NCBI RefSeq assembly: GCF_001571145.1
Contig: NZ_BCTF01000026.1
Coordinates: forward strand, 1 to 64,000
Source: Hydrogenophaga flava NBRC 102514
Lineage (GTDB): Bacteria > Pseudomonadota > Gammaproteobacteria > Burkholderiales > Burkholderiaceae_C
Reading direction: 5' to 3'
Length of the DNA stretch: 64,000 bases
The stretch's first letter is position 1. Each line of letters starts with the position of its first letter. Below the pieces are notes generated by a model. It was not told the DNA's origin. It was given only the letters and a program-made list of their open reading frames with translations, and searched no databases. Made by a program: the position numbers and the translations under genes. Positions 47,405 to 60,357 of the stretch are shown here, one piece after another.

Positions 47405-47937
47405 TGCCCATGAACAAAGTCCTTCGGATCCTCAGGCACCGCTGGCTCGACGGCCGTGATTCGCACCGCCTCATCCCCGACGACATGGCACTTCGGCTGG
47501 CCCGCCGCATCACCGCCAGCGAGGCGCGCCACAGCGGGGAAATCCGGGTGTGCGTGGAGGCCGCCCTGCCACTGTCCTACCTCTGGCGACTCGGTGACAA
47601 GACCACCGTTCGCGTGCTGGCCCGGGAGCGGGCCATGAGCTGGTTCGGCCGCCTGGGCGTCTGGGACACGCAGGACAACAACGGCGTGCTGATCTACCTG
47701 CTGCTGGCCGAACGATCGATCGAGCTGGTGGCCGACCGAGGCCTGAGTGCGCGGGTCGACCAGGCCCGCTGGCAGGCCATGGTGGACCGGTTGGCCGGCC
47801 AGTTGCACCACGGGGCCTTCGAAGACGGACTGACCCAGGCCCTGGAGGAAGTGTCGGCACTGCTGGTGGAGTTCTTTCCAGCCCAGTCCGGCGAGCCCAA
47901 CCCCAACGAACTGCCCGACCTGGTGGTGCGGGCCTGA
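47404..47937 (+). CDS. Second TPM-domain protein
   Basis: The 177-residue protein has a TPM domain (GEIRVCVEAALPLSYLW ... DNNGVLIYLLLAERSIELVADRGL) and lacks a signal peptide, membrane segment and glycine-rich tail, unlike the preceding paralogue. Its start shares a base with that gene's stop (TGATG). It completes the lemA-TPM-TPM trio common in betaproteobacteria. It may be a soluble partner of the membrane TPM protein. Confidence 0.82.
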   Translation: MPMNKVLRILRHRWLDGRDSHRLIPDDMALRLARRITASEARHSGEIRVCVEAALPLSYLWRLGDKTTVRVLARERAMSWFGRLGVWDTQDNNGVLIYLLLAERSIELVADRGLSARVDQARWQAMVDRLAGQLHHGAFEDGLTQALEEVSALLVEFFPAQSGEPNPNELPDLVVRA

Positions 47938-47940
47938 GGC

Positions 47941-48525
47941 TCAGCCTTCCCCGGAACCGCGGCCGCCGTGGCCGGTGCGGTTGTTCATCACCACCTGCAG
48001 CTCCTGCTGCAGGGCCTTGTTCATCTGCGCGAAGGTGCGCAGCTTGCGCGTGGTCTCGCGCAGGCGGTCGGCCATGCGCTTGGAGATCGCCAGCAGGAGG
48101 CGCGCCCCGACCGCCGGGTCGGCCTTGAGCAGGCGCCGCAACGCCGCCCGGGACAGCACGGCGGCCGCCACATCGGTGATGGCGGTGCAGGTGGCCGACC
48201 GCGGCGAGCCGTCCAGCACGCCCATTTCACCAATCAGATGCCCCGGACCGATCACGTTGACCACCATGCTGTCTTCGGCGCCAGGCATCTCGTTCTCGAC
48301 CGAGATATCGCCTTCCAGGATCAGCATCATGTAGTCGTTGCCGCGCAGCTCTCCCTCGTGAATGAAGACCGTACCCGCGGAAATCAGCTGCGGGTGCATG
48401 TAACCCACCACCCGCTTGGCATCGGCCAGCTTCAGATCGTCCAGCGCCGAGGGCGTGACGAGCAGGCGGGCGGCCACCTCTTCAGGCGGCAGGTCCGGTC
48501 GTTCGGAAATCGAGGGTGTGGGCAT
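47941..48525 (-). CDS. Cyclic-nucleotide-binding-domain protein without DNA-binding domain
   Basis: The 194-residue protein has a Crp-type cNMP-binding domain (about residues 38-155) with LIGEMGVLDGSPRSATCTA corresponding to the phosphate-binding cassette. No helix-turn-helix follows. It ends instead in a helix likely to form a coiled coil (RLRETTRKLRTFAQMNKALQQEL). It may sense a nucleotide and act through protein contact. It converges on the TPM genes with a 3-base gap. Confidence 0.8.
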   Translation of the reverse strand: MPTPSISERPDLPPEEVAARLLVTPSALDDLKLADAKRVVGYMHPQLISAGTVFIHEGELRGNDYMMLILEGDISVENEMPGAEDSMVVNVIGPGHLIGEMGVLDGSPRSATCTAITDVAAAVLSRAALRRLLKADPAVGARLLLAISKRMADRLRETTRKLRTFAQMNKALQQELQVVMNNRTGHGGRGSGEG

Positions 48526-48588
48526 GGGTATCCGGAAGTCAGTGAGGAGATGATTTCACCAGCGTCCCCGGCAGATCACAGGGCGGCG

Positions 48589-48617
48589 AAAAAAAACCGG
48601 CATCAGCCGGCTTTTTT
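48589..48617 (-). terminator. Terminator of the ATP synthase operon
   Basis: Read on the minus strand, AAAAAA-GCCGGC-TGAT-GCCGGT-TTTTTT forms a six-pair stem (one G-U), extended by A-U pairs, with a U-run. It lies 24 bases after the atpC stop. The complement also looks terminator-like, but its stem is weaker. Confidence 0.88.
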
Positions 48618-48640
48618 CATGAGGCGTCCGCGGGTGCAGA

Positions 48641-49057
48641 TCACTTTTTCTGACGGTACTTGCGCAGCGCCGCGATCTGCGCGGCCATGACCGCCAGCTC
48701 CGAGGTGGCCTTGGCCAGATCGATATCGCTCTTGGCGTTCTTGACGGCCTCTTCGGCGGCCTTGCGGGCCTCGCTCGCCTTGGCCTCGTCCAGGTCGTGG
48801 CCACGGATGGCGGTGTCCGACAGCACGGTCACGCAGTTGGGCTGCACTTCCAGGATGCCACCGGCCACGAACACGAACTCTTCGCCGCCGTCGGCTTTTT
48901 CGATGCGCACGGCACCGGGCTTGATGCGCGTGATGAGTGGGATGTGGCCGGGCAGGATGCCCAGCTCGCCCGCTTCACCCGGCAGGGCCACGAACTTGGC
49001 CTCGCCGGAGAAGATGGACTCTTCGGCGCTGACCACATCGACGTGGATAGTGCTCAT
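48641..49057 (-). CDS. atpC: ATP synthase epsilon subunit
   Basis: The 138-residue epsilon subunit regulates the F1 motor and links gamma to the c-ring. It has the N-terminal beta-sandwich ([34 protein letters not shown]) and two C-terminal helices. It is the last gene of the operon, 67 bases after atpD. Confidence 0.97.
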   Translation of the reverse strand: MSTIHVDVVSAEESIFSGEAKFVALPGEAGELGILPGHIPLITRIKPGAVRIEKADGGEEFVFVAGGILEVQPNCVTVLSDTAIRGHDLDEAKASEARKAAEEAVKNAKSDIDLAKATSELAVMAAQIAALRKYRQKK

Positions 49058-49124
49058 ATTGACTCCTGTGGAAAGGGAAAAGGTGGCTCAGTGGGCGGAC
49101 GCCGGCGAGCGGCGCCCTGCGCCA

Positions 49125-50552
<1,428 letters not shown>

Positions 50553-50576
50553 CTAGATTTCAGTTGAGCGCCGGGG

Positions 50577-51443
50577 TCAGACCGCCGCAGCGCCGGCCAC
50601 GATTTCCGACAGCTCTTTCGTGATGCCGGCCTGGCGGGTCTTGTTGTAGACCAGCTTGAGTTCGCTGATGACGTTGCCGGCGTTGTCGGTAGCGGCCTTC
50701 ATGGCCACCATGCGAGCCGACTGCTCGGACGCCATGTTTTCCGCCACGGCCTGGTAGACCTGGGCTTCGATGTAGCGCAGCAGCAGCTCGTCGATGACGG
50801 TGGCCGCGTCGGGTTCGTAGACGTAGTCCCAGTCACGGCCCTTGCTGCCTTCCTGCAGGTCGGCGGCCGACAGAGGCAGCAGCTGCTCGATCACGGCTTC
50901 CTGCTTCATCGTGTTGATGAAGCGGGTGTAGCAGACGTGAACCGAGTTGATGCGGCCCTCGGTGTAGGCATCCAGCAGCACCTTGACGGGGCCGATGAGC
51001 TTGTCGAGGTGCGGGGTGTCGCCCAGGCCGGTAGCGCTGGACACCACCTTGGCGCCGATGCGGTTGAGGAAACCCAGGCCCTTGTTGCCAATGGCCACGG
51101 CTTCGGCACCCATGCCCTTGCTCTGCAGTTCCTTGAGCTGGTTCGTCAGCGCACGCAGCACGTTGGTGTTCATGCCACCGCACAGACCCTTGTCGGTCGT
51201 GACGACGACAAAACCGGCGGTCTTGGCGTCGTTGGTCTGCATGAAGGCGTGCGTGTACTCCGGGTTCGCCTTGCTCAGGTTGCCGGCGATCTGGCGCACC
51301 TTCTCGGCGTAAGGGCGGGCCGCACGCATGCGGTCCTGCGCCTTGCGCATCTTGGAGGCGGCCACCATTTCCATGGCTTTGGTGATCTTCTTGGTGTTCT
51401 CCACCGATTTGATCTTGCCGCGTATTTCCTTGCCTGCTGCCAT
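50577..51443 (-). CDS. atpG: ATP synthase gamma subunit
   Basis: The 288-residue rotor subunit has the N-terminal [26 protein letters not shown] helix and the C-terminal [23 protein letters not shown] helix that form the central shaft. It is 29 bases after atpA. Standard length and no anomalies seen. Confidence 0.98.
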   Translation of the reverse strand: MAAGKEIRGKIKSVENTKKITKAMEMVAASKMRKAQDRMRAARPYAEKVRQIAGNLSKANPEYTHAFMQTNDAKTAGFVVVTTDKGLCGGMNTNVLRALTNQLKELQSKGMGAEAVAIGNKGLGFLNRIGAKVVSSATGLGDTPHLDKLIGPVKVLLDAYTEGRINSVHVCYTRFINTMKQEAVIEQLLPLSAADLQEGSKGRDWDYVYEPDAATVIDELLLRYIEAQVYQAVAENMASEQSARMVAMKAATDNAGNVISELKLVYNKTRQAGITKELSEIVAGAAAV

Positions 51444-51472
51444 TGCTGCTCCTTAGCTCGTCAATGGACGGA

Positions 51473-53035
<1,563 letters not shown>

Positions 53036-53096
53036 GACTCTTTCCTTCTTTCATTAAATGGGATGAGGGCGCGTCCGAGCGGCGGAGAAGACGGCG

Positions 53097-53627
53097 TCAA
53101 GCCGTCAACGCAACTTTCATTTGTTCCAGGCGGGCCTTGATGGAGGTGTCCAGCACTTCGTCACCCACCACCACACGCACGCCACCGATGAGCTCGGGCT
53201 GCAATTGGACTTGCAGGTTGAGCTGGCGCCCGAAGCGCTTCTCCAGCACACCCGACAACTCGGCCAGTGCAGACGGTTCGATGTCGAAGGCGCTGTAGAC
53301 CACGGCATCAAAGCGGCCCTGCTGGGCGTTCTTGAGCACGCGGAACTGGGCAGCGATTTCAGGCAGCGCCGCGACGCGACCGTTCTCGATCACGGTGCGC
53401 AGGAAGTTCTGGCCCATCTCCGGCAGCGCGTTCTTGAGCACGCCAGTGATGACGTCGAACACCTGGGCCGGCGAAGACTGAGGCGCTTCGGCGAACTGGC
53501 GCAGCTGCTCGTTACCAGCAACAGCAGCCAGCTCGTCGAGCCAGGAGGCAACGCCCGCAGCATCGGCGCCGGCGGCCTGGAACAGGGCGTCAGCGTAGGG
53601 GCGGGCAATGGTGGCGATTTCGGCCAT
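53097..53627 (-). CDS. atpH: ATP synthase delta subunit
   Basis: The 176-residue delta subunit joins F1 to the b-subunit stalk. It starts [19 protein letters not shown] and ends with the family motif [23 protein letters not shown]. It follows atpF by 47 bases. Confidence 0.97.
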   Translation of the reverse strand: MAEIATIARPYADALFQAAGADAAGVASWLDELAAVAGNEQLRQFAEAPQSSPAQVFDVITGVLKNALPEMGQNFLRTVIENGRVAALPEIAAQFRVLKNAQQGRFDAVVYSAFDIEPSALAELSGVLEKRFGRQLNLQVQLQPELIGGVRVVVGDEVLDTSIKARLEQMKVALTA

Positions 53628-53674
53628 GTTCTACCTTCGTATGCCGGGGTTCAATCGGAACGTGGGCCTGGGGA

Positions 53675-54145
53675 TCAGAGCTCGGTCTTCAGGCGACCCA
53701 GCAACTCGGCGTGAACGCCGGCGTTGACTTCGCGCTTGAGAATCTGCTCGGCGCCCTTGACGGCCAGCGCAGCGACTTCCTCGCGCAGGGCTTCGCGGGC
53801 CTTGACGACCTGCTGCTCGGCTTCCTGGCGGGCGGCGGCGACGATCTTGGCAGCCTCTTCCGTCGCACGGGCCTTGGCTTCCTCGATCACAGTCTGTGCA
53901 CGGCGCTCGGCGTCGGCCAGACGGGTGGCTGCCTCATTGCGGGACTGGCTCAGCTCAGCCTCGACACGCTTGTTGGCCACGGCCAGTTCGGACTTGGCCT
54001 TCTCGGAAGCGGCCAGACCTTCGGAAATCTTCAACGCACGCTCATCGAGCGCCTTGGCAATCGGGGGCCACACGAATTTCATCGTGAACCACACCAGGAT
54101 CGCAAAGACGATGGCCTGCGCAAAGAGGGTTGCATTGATGTTCAT
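53675..54145 (-). CDS. atpF: ATP synthase b subunit
   Basis: The 156-residue peripheral stalk subunit has one membrane helix (about residues 6-27) and a long charged coiled coil ([21 protein letters not shown] and onward). Two copies form the stator. It is separated from atpE by a 124-base gap that contains stem-loops. Confidence 0.97.
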   Translation of the reverse strand: MNINATLFAQAIVFAILVWFTMKFVWPPIAKALDERALKISEGLAASEKAKSELAVANKRVEAELSQSRNEAATRLADAERRAQTVIEEAKARATEEAAKIVAAARQEAEQQVVKAREALREEVAALAVKGAEQILKREVNAGVHAELLGRLKTEL

Positions 54146-54216
54146 CGCAACGCCTTTCTGTGTGTGAACGGGAGTGGAGACGCAATTGCTGCGGCACCGA
54201 CGGCATCCGGAAGGAA

Positions 54217-54236
54217 GGGGCGATGTTCATCGCCCC
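54217..54236 (-). promoter_or_regulatory. Stem-loop between atpE and atpF
   Basis: GGGGCGATG (54217-54225) pairs with CATCGCCCC (54228-54236); sterically a seven-pair stem with a six-base loop. It lies just downstream of atpE in the transcript and has no U-tract. It would fit stabilisation of atpE message, which is needed in excess for the c-ring. Confidence 0.55.
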
Positions 54237-54269
54237 ACCGCATGCCGCCGTGCACGGCAGCAATACCCA

Positions 54270-54527
<258 letters not shown>

Positions 54528-54597
54528 TTAAGAGATTGAGAGTTGAAAAGAAAGGAAGGAACCGAAAGAACTAGAGAGCGAGGTGAAACCGCGCAAC

Positions 54598-55476
54598 TTA
54601 GTGAGCGTCATGCGCTTGACCCAGATAAATCAGGGCCAGCATCATGAAAATGAACGCCTGCAAGGTGATGACCAGAATGTGGAACAAGGTCCACACCGTG
54701 CCTGCGATCAAGTGTCCGACGAAGAAAAGCCCACCCGAGAGCGAGAAGGCGGCGAAACCACCCAGCAGCGCAATCAGCATGAACACCAGTTCACCCGCGA
54801 ACATGTTGCCAAACAACCGCATGCCGTGCGAAACCGTCTTCGCCACGAACTCGATCATTTGCATCAGGAAGTTGGTCACGCCCAGCAGCAGTGCCCAAAC
54901 AGGATTTTTGGAGGTACCAAACGGAGCCGTCACCAGCTCGTGCGCCCAGCCACCCAGGCCCTTGATCTTGATGTTGTAGAACAGGCACATCAGCAGCACG
55001 GAGACCGACAGGCCCAGCGTGGTCGACAGGTCGGCCGTCGGGACCACCCGCAGATATGCGTGATGAGGATCGTGACCGGTCGCAGCGTAGTACTCGGTCC
55101 ACAGGCGGGGCAGCAGGTCCACCGGCAGCATGTCCATGAAGTTCATCATGAAGATCCAGCAGAACACCGTCAGCGCCAGAGGAGCCACCAGCTTGCGGCT
55201 GTTGGCGTTGTGGATCACGCCCTTGGCTTGGCTGTCGACCATCTCGACCAGCATCTCCACCGCAGCCTGAAATCGGCCCGGCACGCCGGCATGCGCCTTG
55301 CGCGCCGCCAGCCACAGCATGAAGCAGACAAAAGCACCCAGTACCGAACTGAAAACCACCGAGTCGATGTTGATCACCGAGAAGTCAACGATGAACCCTT
55401 GCTTGTGGTTCGTCAGATGGGTCAGGTGGTGGCGGATGTACTCACCAGGGGTAGGACCGATACCTTCAGCAGCCAT
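54598..55476 (-). CDS. atpB: ATP synthase a subunit
   Basis: The 292-residue membrane subunit forms the proton half-channels with the c-ring. It has five to six membrane helices and the essential arginine in AKTVSHGMRLFGNMFAGEL. I start at MAAEGIGPTPGEY; an in-frame TTG 18 bases earlier is possible. It follows atpI by 24 bases. Confidence 0.96.
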   Translation of the reverse strand: MAAEGIGPTPGEYIRHHLTHLTNHKQGFIVDFSVINIDSVVFSSVLGAFVCFMLWLAARKAHAGVPGRFQAAVEMLVEMVDSQAKGVIHNANSRKLVAPLALTVFCWIFMMNFMDMLPVDLLPRLWTEYYAATGHDPHHAYLRVVPTADLSTTLGLSVSVLLMCLFYNIKIKGLGGWAHELVTAPFGTSKNPVWALLLGVTNFLMQMIEFVAKTVSHGMRLFGNMFAGELVFMLIALLGGFAAFSLSGGLFFVGHLIAGTVWTLFHILVITLQAFIFMMLALIYLGQAHDAH

Positions 55477-55500
55477 GTTCGTTGCACCAATCAACGGAAA

Positions 55501-56037
55501 TTAATGTGGGCGCCTGACTTGGAACCACAGCCCAAACCAGTACACCTTCAGCGTCAAAACCAACCCGGCCAGCAAACCCAGCCAACTGAGATCAGGGACC
55601 AGCGCCGGCGCCGACCACAGCATGGCCACCACCAGCAACACCTTGACTCCTTCCCACAGCAGGAAGCCAGCAAACGTGGCCCGCAAATACCCCGACATCA
55701 GACGGGACAACGCACTGGAGGTCAGACCGTAGGCCATCAATGCCGTCGGAATGAACACCGAAGCCGCGCCGTAGAGCACCGACAGGGCCAGCGACATCTG
55801 GCGCGAAAGCATCCAGACCAGCAACCCCGACACCGCCCCCACCAGCACCTGCACCCCCACCAGACGCCAGACAGATAGTTCCGGCTGACCAGCGCGCCAC
55901 TGCTGCGCCTGTTCACGCGTCAGTGGCTTGAATTCGGGTTCTTGCTCCCCATCTTCCCATCCATGACCCGATTTGGACTCTGTCTGATCGGCCGGCAACG
56001 GCGGCCCGTCTTTGTCGGGCCCGGGCATTGTCGGCAT
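55501..56037 (-). CDS. atpI: ATP synthase subunit I (AtpI)
   Basis: The 178-residue protein has a hydrophilic acidic N-terminus of about 55 residues and four membrane helices (LVGVQVLVGAVSGLLVWML onward). AtpI helps assemble the c-ring and may import magnesium, and is the usual first gene of atp operons. The long N-terminal extension resembles betaproteobacterial AtpI. Its start lies about 50 bases after the -10 box at 56088. Confidence 0.9.
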   Translation of the reverse strand: MPTMPGPDKDGPPLPADQTESKSGHGWEDGEQEPEFKPLTREQAQQWRAGQPELSVWRLVGVQVLVGAVSGLLVWMLSRQMSLALSVLYGAASVFIPTALMAYGLTSSALSRLMSGYLRATFAGFLLWEGVKVLLVVAMLWSAPALVPDLSWLGLLAGLVLTLKVYWFGLWFQVRRPH

Positions 56038-56087
56038 GGCAGATTACAAACGGTTTACAAGGTGTGCGAAGGTTCGCAAAGCCTCTC

Positions 56088-56118
56088 ATTATACGTAGAA
56101 ACCCCAAACCAACGTCAA
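56088..56118 (-). promoter_or_regulatory. Promoter of the atp operon
   Basis: Read leftward, TTGACG (56118-56113) and a perfect TATAAT (56093-56088) are 19 bases apart. The hexamers are near consensus but the spacing is longer than the usual 17, which may limit strength. The transcript would carry a leader of about 45 bases before atpI. The rest of the 245-base gap holds the divergent DUF493 leader; I see no clear promoter there. Confidence 0.7.
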
Positions 56119-56282
56119 CCGCTCTTGCGCTGACCAGTGACTTGCCGCGCACGCCCATAATGGTGCGCCTTCCTCGGGCAGGCCTCTGACGGCCCCGTGC
56201 CTTCGGCCACTTGTGCCGGAGGATGACCTGAAAAATTCTCACTTTGACGCAGCCAGTGACGAACCCGTGCTGTGTACGCACC

Positions 56283-56567
56283 ATGGACCTGCCACGAGAC
56301 ATCCCGCCCGAACAGTCGCTCATCGAGTACCCCTGCCGATTTCCCATCAAGGTGATGGGGGCCAACGTCGAGGGCTATGTGTCGGCCATGGTCGCGGTGG
56401 CGCGAGCCTTCGACCCCGGCTTCGACGAGACCACCGTCGAGCACCGCCCGAGCAAGGCAGGCAACTACCTGGGCCTGACGCTCGCGGTGCACGTCACCAG
56501 CCGGGAACAGCTCGACGAGGTGTACCGCACCCTTACCACGCACCCCATGGTCAAGGTCGTCCTCTGA
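56283..56567 (+). CDS. DUF493 (YbeD-type) protein
   Basis: The 94-residue protein (start [26 protein letters not shown]) belongs to the YbeD family of ACT-like small proteins that is regularly encoded beside lipB. The function is unknown; linkage to lipoate metabolism is by neighbourhood. A TTG 39 bases upstream is in frame but gives a cysteine-rich unlikely extension. It ends 7 bases before lipB. Confidence 0.9.
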   Translation: MDLPRDIPPEQSLIEYPCRFPIKVMGANVEGYVSAMVAVARAFDPGFDETTVEHRPSKAGNYLGLTLAVHVTSREQLDEVYRTLTTHPMVKVVL

Positions 56568-56574
56568 TCCGCCC

Positions 56575-57267
56575 ATGATCGTCCATCCGCTGGGGCGCGT
56601 GGACTACGCGCCCACCTTCGACGCCATGGTGGCCTTCACCGAATCGCGGTCTGCACAGACACCCGACGAGCTGTGGGTCTGCGAGCATCCGCCGGTGTTC
56701 ACACAGGGCCTGGCGGGCAAGGACGACCACCTGCTGGCGCCAGGCGACATTCCGGTCTTGAAAACCAACCGCGGTGGCCAGGTGACCTACCACGGCCCCG
56801 GTCAGGTCGTCGCCTATCCACTGATCGATCTGCAGCGCGCGGGGTACTTTGTCAAGGAGTACGTCTACCGCATCGAAGAGGCGGTGATCCGCACGCTGGC
56901 CCACTTCGGCGTGACCGGTCACCGTGTCGGGGGCGCCCCAGGCATCTACGTGCGGCTTGACGACCCCTCCGGCCACGCCCCTCTGCCTCAGAGGCCGCAG
57001 AAACGCACAGAAGGCTCGCCAGCCCCGGAACCCGATTTCAACGGTCTCGGCAAGATCGCAGCGCTTGGCATCAAGGTCAGCCGGCACTGCACCTACCACG
57101 GTGTCGCACTGAACGTAGCCATGGACCTGCAGCCGTTCTGGCGCATCAACCCATGTGGTTATGCAGGCCTGCAGACAGTCGACCTTTCTACAATAGGGGT
57201 CGCCGTTTCATGGGATGAAGCGGCCCAGGTGCTGAGCAACCAGCTTGGCGCCCTCCTCGGCCCCTGA
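56575..57267 (+). CDS. lipB: Octanoyltransferase LipB
   Basis: LipB (230 residues) moves octanoate from acyl carrier protein to lipoyl domains. It has [25 protein letters not shown], the catalytic lysine in [10 protein letters not shown] and the catalytic cysteine in [10 protein letters not shown]. An insertion of about 25 residues ([24 protein letters not shown], residues about 128-151) lies between GIYV and the lysine motif, where typical LipB proteins are shorter. It precedes lipA by 30 bases. Confidence 0.95.
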   Translation: MIVHPLGRVDYAPTFDAMVAFTESRSAQTPDELWVCEHPPVFTQGLAGKDDHLLAPGDIPVLKTNRGGQVTYHGPGQVVAYPLIDLQRAGYFVKEYVYRIEEAVIRTLAHFGVTGHRVGGAPGIYVRLDDPSGHAPLPQRPQKRTEGSPAPEPDFNGLGKIAALGIKVSRHCTYHGVALNVAMDLQPFWRINPCGYAGLQTVDLSTIGVAVSWDEAAQVLSNQLGALLGP

Positions 57268-57297
57268 CCACCAACGCGCGCCGACCGCGCCCCTGCC

Positions 57298-58311
57298 ATG
57301 AACCGCCCCGACACCCCCGCGGCCGACGCCCACACCGTCCGCGAAGCCCAGCCCGCCGCCCAGTACGACGCCACCGCCAAACAGAAGAGCCAGGCCAAGA
57401 CGGCACGCATCCCGATCAAGATCGTGCCGGCCGAGGTGCTCAAGAAGCCGGAGTGGATCCGCGTCAAGGCCGGCTCGCCCACCACGCGCTTCTATGAGAT
57501 CAAGGACATCCTGCGCAGCAACAAGCTGGTGACGGTGTGCGAGGAGGCGAGCTGCCCCAACATCGGTGAGTGTTTCGGCAAGGGCACGGCCACCTTCATG
57601 ATCATGGGCGACAAGTGCACGCGCCGCTGCCCATTCTGCGATGTCGGCCATGGGCGCCCCGATCCACTGGACGTGGACGAGCCGGAGAACCTGGCGAAAA
57701 CCATTGCTCAGCTCAAGCTCAAGTACGTGGTGATCACCAGTGTCGACCGCGACGACCTGCGCGACGGCGGTGCCGGTCATTACGTCGCCTGCATCCAGCG
57801 CACCCGCGAGCTGTCTCCCGGCACGCAGATCGAGGTGCTGGTGCCCGACTTCCGCGGTCGCGACGAGAAGGCCCTGGACATCATGGCCGCCGGCCTGCCC
57901 GATGTGCTCAACCACAACCTCGAAACCGTGCCGCGCCTGTACAAGGAAGCGCGCCCGGGCTCGGACTACCAGTTCAGCCTGAACCTGCTCAAGAAATTCA
58001 AGCAGCGTTTCCCCGGCATCCCGACCAAGAGCGGTCTGATGGTGGGCCTGGGCGAGACTGATGAAGAAATCCTCGACGTGATGCGCGACATGCGCGCGCA
58101 CGACATCGACATGCTCACCATCGGCCAGTACCTGGCGCCCAGCGGGCACCACCTGCCGGTGCGGCGCTACGTGCACCCCGACACCTTCAAGATGTTCGAG
58201 GAAAAGGCCTACGAGATGGGCTTCACCCATGCCGCCGTCGGCGCCATGGTGCGGTCCAGCTACCACGCTGACCAGCAGGCACACGACGTGCTGAACAACC
58301 CCAGGACCTGA
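57298..58311 (+). CDS. lipA: Lipoyl synthase LipA
   Basis: The 337-residue radical SAM enzyme inserts two sulfur atoms into octanoyl chains. Both clusters' ligands are present: the auxiliary set [12 protein letters not shown] and the radical SAM set CTRRCPFCD. An N-terminal alanine-rich stretch of about 40 residues is variable. It follows lipB in one operon. Confidence 0.98.
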   Translation: MNRPDTPAADAHTVREAQPAAQYDATAKQKSQAKTARIPIKIVPAEVLKKPEWIRVKAGSPTTRFYEIKDILRSNKLVTVCEEASCPNIGECFGKGTATFMIMGDKCTRRCPFCDVGHGRPDPLDVDEPENLAKTIAQLKLKYVVITSVDRDDLRDGGAGHYVACIQRTRELSPGTQIEVLVPDFRGRDEKALDIMAAGLPDVLNHNLETVPRLYKEARPGSDYQFSLNLLKKFKQRFPGIPTKSGLMVGLGETDEEILDVMRDMRAHDIDMLTIGQYLAPSGHHLPVRRYVHPDTFKMFEEKAYEMGFTHAAVGAMVRSSYHADQQAHDVLNNPRT

Positions 58312-58312
58312 C

Positions 58313-59017
58313 GTGGCCGCCGCGCACGACGCTCTGTCGGTGCGCCACTACGGCGCCTCGCCGGGCAGCCACGCGCACGACCACTTCCAGATCCTGCTGG
58401 GTCTGGAGGGCGTGCTGGAGCTGGAAGTCGGCGGCCGGGGACAGCGTGTTGGCGCGGGCGACGGGGTGGTGATCGCACCCAGCCTGCGGCACGACTTTGA
58501 ATCGACCCGGGGCGCCCGCTGCCTGGTACTGGACTCGTCCGATGCGGGTTGGACCCGACTTGACCGCACCGCCCCGTTGCCGGCGACCTTGCCGCTGGCC
58601 CGCTATCTGGCGTCGGCCTGCGCATCGGGTCTGGTGCGGGCCCGCCAGCTGGGGCCAGCATTGCTGCTGGAAGCCTGGGCGCCGCCCGCGCTGCCCAGAC
58701 GCCCCCGGCGCGCCGTCGACTGGCCGGGCATTCAGGCCTGGGCGCTGAAGGCAGCCGACGAGCAGCTGTCGGTGGCCGATCTGGCCACGCGCGCCCATCT
58801 CAGCCCGGCCCAGTTCACCGAACGCTGCCAGCAGGAAATCGGCCTGAGCCCCATGGCCTGGCTGCGCGGACTGCGGCTGGACCGCGCGCGGCACCTGCGC
58901 GCGCAAGGACTGTCCGTGGCCGAGGTCGCCCGGCGCTGCGGCTACCGCTCCGCGTCCGCCCTCACCGCGGCGCTGCGCAAGCAAGACCATCCGACACCCT
59001 TGCACGCCGACGATTGA
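58313..59017 (+). CDS. AraC-family transcriptional regulator
   Basis: The 234-residue regulator has a cupin-like N-terminal domain (HAHDHFQILLGLEGVLELEVGG) and a C-terminal AraC HTH (SVADLATRAHLSPAQFTERCQQEIGLSPMAWLRGLRLDRARHL). It starts at a GTG 2 bases after the lipA stop, with AGGA upstream. It may control the divergent AhpD-like gene or the EamA transporter that follow, as is common for this gene neighbourhood. Confidence 0.85.
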   Translation: MAAAHDALSVRHYGASPGSHAHDHFQILLGLEGVLELEVGGRGQRVGAGDGVVIAPSLRHDFESTRGARCLVLDSSDAGWTRLDRTAPLPATLPLARYLASACASGLVRARQLGPALLLEAWAPPALPRRPRRAVDWPGIQAWALKAADEQLSVADLATRAHLSPAQFTERCQQEIGLSPMAWLRGLRLDRARHLRAQGLSVAEVARRCGYRSASALTAALRKQDHPTPLHADD

Positions 59018-59048
59018 CCCGCGCCGCGCGACGACGGCCTGGCTACGC

Positions 59049-59408
59049 TCACACAGGCAGATCCTGAGGCGCCATCTTTTCCCAGGCGGCGATGGCCTCG
59101 GCCGCATACATCAGCGCCGGACCACCACCCATGTACACGCAGACGGACAGCATCTCTTCCAGTTCGGCTCGCGTGCAGCCCAGCTGCACCAGCGCCTTGA
59201 CGTGAAAGCCGATGCAGCCCGAACAGCGCTGGGTGACCGCGATCGCCAGCGCCACCAGCTCCTTGTGTTTGGCACTGAGCGCGCCGTCGGTGATGGCCGC
59301 CTTGGCCAGCTGTCCGAAGCCGGCCATGGCGGTGCCCTGGCTCTTGCGGAAAGGCGCCAGACTGGTAGTGATGTCGCGCATCAGGTCGTTGTGATTGAAA
59401 GTACTCAC
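59049..59408 (-). CDS. Carboxymuconolactone decarboxylase/AhpD-like protein
   Basis: The 119-residue protein has the all-helical AhpD-like fold with the redox pair CSGC followed by IGFHVKALVQLG. Such proteins are peroxidase partners or small oxidoreductases. It converges on the AraC gene. An AT-rich stretch around 59422-59449 (TTGATA read leftward) may hold its promoter. Confidence 0.87.
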   Translation of the reverse strand: MSTFNHNDLMRDITTSLAPFRKSQGTAMAGFGQLAKAAITDGALSAKHKELVALAIAVTQRCSGCIGFHVKALVQLGCTRAELEEMLSVCVYMGGGPALMYAAEAIAAWEKMAPQDLPV

Positions 59409-59510
59409 CGGCAGATCCTGTGAAATATTAATACCCCATGCAGTATCAAAGAAATCATATGTCCCAGACCTTGTTCCTGATCAAGCAACCGGTCGGGAAG
59501 GCGTGAGCGA

Positions 59511-60353
59511 ATGAGCGCCAACCTGCTCGCGCTGGGCGCTGTCGCCCTCTGGGGATCTCTGGCCGCACTGGGCGTGGCGCTGTCCCACGTCCCACCCTTC
59601 CTGCTGACCGGCCTGTCGCTGCTGATCGGCAGCCTGATCGCCCTGCCGCTTTCGCGCTTCGACTGGCGGCGCTGGCGGGTGCCGCCGGCGACGCTGGCCC
59701 TGGGCGTGTACGGCCTGTTCTGTTACCACTTCCTGCTCTTCATTGCGCTGCGCCACGCGCCTCCGGTGCAGGCCAACCTGGTGAACTACCTGTGGCCGCT
59801 GGGGATCGTCGTGATGGCGCCCCTGTTTCTGCCCGGCACCACGCTCACCGCGCGCCACATCCTGGCCGCCGTGCTGGGCTTCGGAGGCGCCGCCCTGGCC
59901 ATCCTCGGGCGCAGCGGCCCGGCCGAGGCCGTCTGGGCGTGGGGCTACCTGCCCGCCGCCGGCGCGGCCTTCATCTGGGCCAGCTACTCGCTGCTGACCA
60001 AGCGCGTGACGCCATTCCCGACCGCCGCCATCGGCAGCTTCGCCCTGGTGTCGGGCCTGTTGTCGCTGCTGTGCCACACATTCATGGAACCAGCGGTGTC
60101 GCTGACCGCGCAGGACTGGGCGCTGATCGCCCTGCTCGGTCTCGGGCCGCTGGGCGGTGCCTTTTTTCTGTGGGATGCGGCGCTCAAGCGCGGCGACGCA
60201 CGGCAGATCGGTGTGCTCAGCTTCCTCACACCGCTGCTGTCCACGCTGACCCTGCTTTGGGTGCGCGGCGAGGCACCGAGTCTGTCGGTGGGGATGGCCG
60301 CGGCCCTGATCATCGGTGCGGCGGTGCTGGCCACGCGGCGGCCGGCCGCCTGA
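59511..60353 (+). CDS. EamA-family (DMT) transporter
   Basis: The 280-residue protein has ten predicted membrane helices in two EamA repeats, starting MSANLLALGAVALWGSLAALGVALSHVPPFLLTGL. DMT transporters move amino acids, amines or other metabolites, usually outward. The substrate is unknown. It is probably linked to the nearby AraC-type regulator. Confidence 0.87.
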   Translation: MSANLLALGAVALWGSLAALGVALSHVPPFLLTGLSLLIGSLIALPLSRFDWRRWRVPPATLALGVYGLFCYHFLLFIALRHAPPVQANLVNYLWPLGIVVMAPLFLPGTTLTARHILAAVLGFGGAALAILGRSGPAEAVWAWGYLPAAGAAFIWASYSLLTKRVTPFPTAAIGSFALVSGLLSLLCHTFMEPAVSLTAQDWALIALLGLGPLGGAFFLWDAALKRGDARQIGVLSFLTPLLSTLTLLWVRGEAPSLSVGMAAALIIGAAVLATRRPAA

Positions 60354-60357
60354 GCGC

